Origin: Larix sibirica
Taxonomy: Eukaryota > Streptophyta > Pinopsida > Pinales > Pinaceae
Assembly: GCA_004151065.3 (NCBI GenBank)
Contig: NWUY0304094819.1
Location: 1 to 11,513, forward strand
DNA: 11,513 nucleotides
Direction of reading: 5' to 3'
Shown here: positions 8,531-11,513 of the stretch, one piece after another
Layout of the letters: each line of letters starts with the position of its first letter
Numbering within the stretch: the stretch's first letter is position 1
Program-made: the position numbers and the translations under genes
Notes under the pieces: generated by a model
What the model was told of the DNA's origin: nothing
The model's database searches: none
Seen by the model: the letters and a program-made list of their open reading frames with translations, nothing else

Positions 8531-8970
8531 TTATTTACGAATCAATCAGCTAGGTCTAAATCAAAGCAAGCAATCTTTCTTTGTCCAAAAGTTTAACTCG
8601 TAATGTCTAACTCGCTCTCGTCCTGACTCCCCTCATAACAACGGGATAAGACCTTCCCAGATCAGAATGTGTATCCATATCCACCATAAGTCGAATAGGT
8701 TTATTATTCTTAATCAATCACCAGGGCTGTCGACCAATGACTTTCAAGGTGTTCGACTGCTCCCGTAGGGGATCATGGGTAGGTATGTAAACAAGAAGCT
8801 GCTTTCCTTACCGTACCTAGGTCTGTCGATCAATCGCTCAATCATTATAAGCATCCAATGTCTCCTTCCCCCCAGGTCTGTTGATATAAATCAAAATGAA
8901 TAATTCCCATATCAGCATCAATGCATACCGGATCAATATATTTATTCCCGAATCAATGCTTCCCAGATCC
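8531..8970. repeat. Degenerate repeat cluster 'ttattnncgaatcaat...aggtctgtcgat'
   Basis: Full-type copies lie at 8531-8567 (ttatttacgaatcaatcag, then ctaggtctaaatcaaagc) and 8704-8739 (ttattcttaatcaatcacc, then agggctgtcgaccaatg). Right halves lie at 8817-8835 (ctaggtctgtcgatcaatc) and 8873-8894 (caggtctgttgatataaatc). A left half lies at 8941-8958 (tttattcccgaatcaatg). The shared order of both halves in the first two copies supports a common unit. Confidence 0.5.
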
Positions 8971-9087
8971 CCTCCTTTCATTCTCAGATAGCCATTTGAG
9001 ATGCATTTTTCCTATTTACCTACCCCACCCCCTCATCTTTGATTGATTCAGAATGCCCAGAAATCATGCGATTGATTGAGCGATTGA
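8830..9087. repeat. Perfect 15 bp inverted repeat with 228 bp spacing
   Basis: TCAATCGCTCAATCA at 8830-8844 is the exact reverse complement of TGATTGAGCGATTGA at 9073-9087. The right arm falls in an 8 bp tandem repeat, which may have produced part of the match. Confidence 0.6.
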
Positions 9088-9106
9088 GCCATTGAGCCAT
9101 CAAGCA
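9075..9106. repeat. 8 bp tandem repeat attgagcc, four units
   Basis: The units are attgagcg (9075-9082), attgagcc (9083-9090), attgagcc (9091-9098) and the degenerate atcaagca (9099-9106). A half unit attg precedes at 9071-9074. It is a clear minisatellite-like run. Confidence 0.85.
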
Positions 9107-9194
9107 GGTGTAAGCTAACTCCGCATCGCCGCATCATGCCCTGACCACGCGGAATAAGACCACGTATCTCTCTTCATGTTCCACGCAGATCGTA

Positions 9195-9539
9195 ATGGCC
9201 AGGCCTATTCATCAAATGGAGATTATTCTTATTCCTGAACTAGGCTATTTAAGAAGCTTTCCATGTTGGTTGGATAGCCTACTTCGCCATCATGAGGTTG
9301 TAAGGAGAGTTACCTCCCTCCCCATGAGGAAGGATCGACACAGCTCGAGACCCGGGAGCAAGGTTAGTGGAGGTCACCATCCGCATGATATCCCCTCCAG
9401 GGGCCGAACCACAGAGCAAAACAGGTGGGATGAATTCATTACCCAACAGAAGGTCCTTTTATCGAAGTTTTACTATTATTGCTGCACCCCATTTTACAGC
9501 TTCTTAAGGAGGCATTTTCCAGGGCTAGTCAAGAGGTAA
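9195..9539 (+). CDS. Hypothetical 114-residue frame, unrecognised (doubtful)
   Basis: No family is recognised. This is the longest frame in the window that starts with ATG. It has in-frame Met at residues 1 and 8. The protein would be basic and rich in Arg and His, with HHEVVRR near residues 32-38, a Ser/Arg-rich middle and GGHHPHDIP near 60-68. A Tyr/Cys patch (YYYCC) comes before a basic end (LVKR). No signal peptide, clear membrane span or catalytic motif can be seen. No ribosome-binding-like sequence or promoter stands before it. At this length in 11.5 kb of moderate GC it could easily be chance. Confidence 0.15.
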   Translation: MARPIHQMEIILIPELGYLRSFPCWLDSLLRHHEVVRRVTSLPMRKDRHSSRPGSKVSGGHHPHDIPSRGRTTEQNRWDEFITQQKVLLSKFYYYCCTPFYSFLRRHFPGLVKR

Positions 9540-10045
9540 GTGAAAATCCCACCACCGTTTAGCACCATTTAGCACCATTCCCAAAGTACACCACTTGGAA
9601 TATAAAATTACTCCCATCATGGTTTGGTTGGGACATCCAAAACCTCCTCCCCCTCGTACCTCGGGAGAGCCTTCCTCCTCATTGCACATTATTAGTCACA
9701 ACAGCTTTTTGAGGGGTCTGATTAATTCCAATCAAAATAGTGAGAGGCGGGAAAGTGAAACTAGATCACAATATCTTCTATTTGGAATTTACCTTGTTGA
9801 TTCCCCATCCCCATTGGACCACTAGTTGTTACAATGTGACTGGGTAGTGGGATACACGGGGGCCTATTGACCGGTTAGCAATTTCCTCCTGGGCATGGGA
9901 TATCGAGAACGGGTAACGCACATAGAATAACCTCCTGGGGTACCAATAAAAGGGCACGTATAACTTTACTTTAGCCATAAGACTGTCAGCCAGAAGACTT
10001 TACCCTTTTGCCAAGAGTTCCACAGATATTTTCCATGTATATTAT
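9540..10045. other. Spacer, no recognisable gene
   Basis: No gene is recognised. Near 9560-9580 the string 'tttagcaccat' is repeated in tandem (about 10 bp). An open frame 9595-9825 starts at TTG and has no domain content. Its last part (9775-9823) resembles 8152-8195 and runs in the matching frame, but neither copy looks coding. Confidence 0.45.
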
Positions 10046-10185
10046 ATATGCGAGTTCCAAGTGCAACGTTTTCATGGCGACAACATCTAGTAAAAAGTAT
10101 ATATGCTAGTTCGTTCATAGGTGAAACCCAGGTTATTCAGATTGTCAAGGTGCAAACGTAGAGATGGCTATATATTATATAGGAA

Positions 10186-10229
10186 CACTATGGTGCAAAC
10201 TTATCCATTGAGATCAACCTGCCATAGTG
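10186..10229 (+). other. 8 bp inverted repeat CACTATGG/CCATAGTG
   Basis: CACTATGG (10186-10193) pairs with CCATAGTG (10222-10229) across 28 bases, inside the degenerate repeat field. 'ggtgcaaac' is directly repeated at 10149-10157 and 10192-10200, the second copy overlapping the left arm. Confidence 0.45.
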
Positions 10230-10421
10230 CCAGAACGTAGAGATGCCAATCCAGATATGGCAGCATATATGATGAAAACTTATCTATGCGAGTTAAAGTT
10301 TCATGGAGAGCGGGAGAAAAGACCCGGTTACAGCAGAGCCAGTTAGAGATAGCGACTAGGTTCACACTTCTCTATGCAACATCATAGCAACATCATATAT
10401 TAACCACTTCTGTTTAGAGAG

Positions 10422-10510
10422 ACTAGAGTTCTTATTTTATTTTTGTTTTTGATGGGCACATAAAAACACCTACCTATAGCTTCTTCACTGGAGCTCAGGG
10501 GATAGGTGTT
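10422..10510 (+). repeat. Hairpin repeat element, copy 1
   Basis: The copy starts with actagagtt (10422-10430) and a T-rich run. The outer stem is AACACCTA (10465-10472) with TAGGTGTT (10503-10510), 8 bp. The apical stem is AGCTTC (10478-10483) with GGAGCT (10490-10495), including one G-T pair, around the loop ttcact. Between the stems lies an internal loop with 'cagggg' on the right. Copy 2 lies about 270 bp downstream. Confidence 0.6.
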
Positions 10511-10652
10511 CAGGTAGAGAGTAGATAGGCTAATGAGGTCAGCCCCATGTTTCATGCAAATATTGTCTAGTACGTATATATATATATCCGATCAGATATC
10601 TACGTCTTTATTTGTTTATCATAGTGTGCATATAAGCAGCAGCGTAGGTTAG

Positions 10653-10669
10653 CTAGCTTTCCCAGCTAG
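10653..10669 (+). other. 6 bp hairpin CTAGCT/AGCTAG
   Basis: CTAGCT (10653-10658) pairs with AGCTAG (10664-10669) around ttccc. A related string, accagcta, is directly repeated at 10917-10924 and 10932-10939. Confidence 0.4.
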
Positions 10670-10695
10670 GTCTTATCCTATTCTAAGGAGAAGAA

Positions 10696-10777
10696 ACTAG
10701 AGTTATTGGTTTGGATGAAAACACATGCACACCAATCTATAAAGCTTCTTCGCTGAAGCTCAGCAGGGAGATAGGTT
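10696..10777 (+). repeat. Hairpin repeat element, copy 2
   Basis: The copy starts with actagagtt (10696-10704), then 'ggtttggatgaaaacac', as in copy 1. The outer stem is AATCTAT (10734-10740) with ATAGGTT (10771-10777), 7 bp with one G-T pair. The apical stem AGCTTC (10743-10748) pairs perfectly with GAAGCT (10755-10760) around ttcgct. Compared with copy 1, loop and apical stem are kept while the outer stem differs in sequence but still pairs. Confidence 0.6.
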
Positions 10778-11132
10778 CAAAAAGGTTAAACGTTTATATG
10801 GAAACATCCTATAGTAATAACAAGTAGATGCAGGATCTTAGATCTATGCCAGAACTTATCCATGGCGAGATCGTAGATTAACACGTAGGGAGGACCAATG
10901 GTGGACATGATGGAGTACCAGCTAGTGGATCACCAGCTACCTACCTTCCTGGGATGGGGGAGGGATAACTTAGCCTAGATGGGGACGAAGAAGGTGTTCG
11001 ATTTGCAGACTCCCCGTAGAGCCTAGCTCTGGCAGTAGTAAGTAGTGGAATTAGATCTGGATAGCAACGTATAGATGCGGGTATAACGTTTATATGCGAG
11101 TATAGTATGTAAGTAGATATGGCGAAGAGACT

Positions 11133-11163
11133 TGCAGATTATTCACTTGCTGCAGATTATTCA
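11133..11163. repeat. 18 bp tandem pair tgcagattattca
   Basis: tgcagattattca is exact at 11133-11145 and 11151-11163, period 18, directly before the possible third hairpin copy. Confidence 0.75.
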
Positions 11164-11169
11164 TCGGAA

Positions 11170-11212
11170 AGTGAAAACCTCCCCCTCATAGCTTCAGGAG
11201 ATTCCCGGAGGG
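11170..11212 (+). repeat. Possible truncated third copy of the hairpin element
   Basis: 'agtgaaaacctcc...ctcatagcttc' recalls the left half of copies 1 and 2 (gaaaacac...cctatagcttc). The right apical arm is missing, but an outer 5 bp stem CCTCC (11178-11182) with GGAGG (11207-11211) remains. The degenerate 'cgtagagatggc' motif follows directly. Confidence 0.3.
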
Positions 11213-11247
11213 TCGTAGAGATGGCAACATCATAGATTAACATATAT

Positions 11248-11513
11248 GTACAAAATAGAACTTCTTCTTTTGTAGTAGGTCCAGCTGCTGCTATGGTGAG
11301 GTCTGCGGACAAGTTAGTAGCAGAGAAACTATCAGAAAGGATATATAGTTTATGAACAAGAATATCCAGTTTAGATCCCAGAGGTTAATTCTCATCAGAC
11401 TCCAGAAAAAGCAAATCTTATTATGAAAAATAGCGAATTATAAGGCTTTAAAATTATGTTCCAGCGACTCTTGCCTAGTGGAATTCTATTTATTTTACAT
11501 AAAGTTATTAAGC
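11248..11513. other. Spacer at the right edge, nothing recognised
   Basis: AT-rich sequence with no frame, repeat or RNA feature that can be supported. Confidence 0.5.

Larger units (their letters stand above)
10046..11247. repeat. Field of degenerate repeats (cgtagagatggcaacatcatag / aacttatccatggcgag)
   Basis: Variants of a small set of motifs recur through 1.2 kb. 'aacgtagagatgg/c' is at about 10155 and 10234, 'cgtagagatggcaacatca' at about 11214, and 'aacgtatagatgcggg' at about 11067. 'aacttatccattgag' is at about 10199, 'aacttatctatgcgag' at about 10279, and 'aacttatccatggcgag' at about 10854. 'tatatgcgag' is near 10046 and 11091. 'caacatcatag' and 'tagattaaca' recur near 10380, 10873 and 11230. 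They read in the same direction, as expected for an old, decayed tandem array. No open frame or known element is seen. Confidence 0.6.

Noticed and set aside
10422-11212. Cycad Bpu-type mitochondrial repeats
   Set aside because: The elements are longer and hairpin-shaped; the short unit bounded by AAGG with a Bpu10I-like core typical of cycad Bpu elements was not seen.
1-11513. CRISPR array, insertion sequence, retroelement or linear mitochondrial plasmid
   Set aside because: No regular repeat-spacer pattern, and no transposase, reverse transcriptase or DNA/RNA polymerase motif in any open frame of 60 codons or more.

Overview
No gene could be identified with confidence anywhere in this 11.5 kb window. 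Neither strand carries an open frame longer than about 133 codons, and most frames of 60 codons or more begin only at GTG or TTG. A search by eye found no tRNA T-arm in a foldable context, no rRNA core, no group II intron domain V, no CRISPR array, and no transposase, reverse transcriptase or polymerase motif. A bacterial or phage segment of this length would be packed with coding frames. Moderate GC, many short diverged repeats, pyrimidine-rich blocks and scattered stem-loops fit best with non-coding spacer of a large land-plant mitochondrial genome. Non-coding plant nuclear DNA is the main alternative. This assignment is inference from style, not from a marker gene, and I hold it at about 0.55.

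Layout. Positions 1-1580 are spacer with three levels of duplication: a short direct repeat near 540, a 35-50 bp imperfect pair at 612/673, and a diverged pair of about 140-165 bp at 779/962. These are followed by a 148-153 bp tandem duplication at 1317/1470 with a 38 bp identical core. Positions 1580-3660 are AT-rich spacer with small imperfect repeats. Positions 3661-4760 have the look of angiosperm mitochondrial spacer. They hold an AT microsatellite, a cluster of six 'cgcct' motifs, and one small ATG frame (4461-4724) that would encode an 87-residue protein with two hydrophobic segments, followed by a weak stem-loop. Positions 4750-6450 are gene-free with G-runs and 10 bp palindromes. Positions 6450-7000 hold a 'CAAGT/CCACC' repeat block and a 'gttgcgtaacct' repeat. 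Positions 7000-8330 are spacer with one sequence resembling a plant mitochondrial promoter. Positions 8338-9110 are structurally rich: twin hairpins, a degenerate repeat cluster, a 15 bp inverted repeat and an 8 bp tandem repeat. A 114-codon ATG frame of unknown nature follows at 9195-9539. The last 1.5 kb (10046-11247) is a degenerate repeat field containing two, perhaps three, copies of a hairpin element whose apical stem-loop is conserved.

No genes work together here as far as can be seen. The main content is repeat structure. The best candidates for something undescribed are the hairpin repeat family at 10422-11212 and the twin hairpins at 8338-8417. Neither has a demonstrated function.
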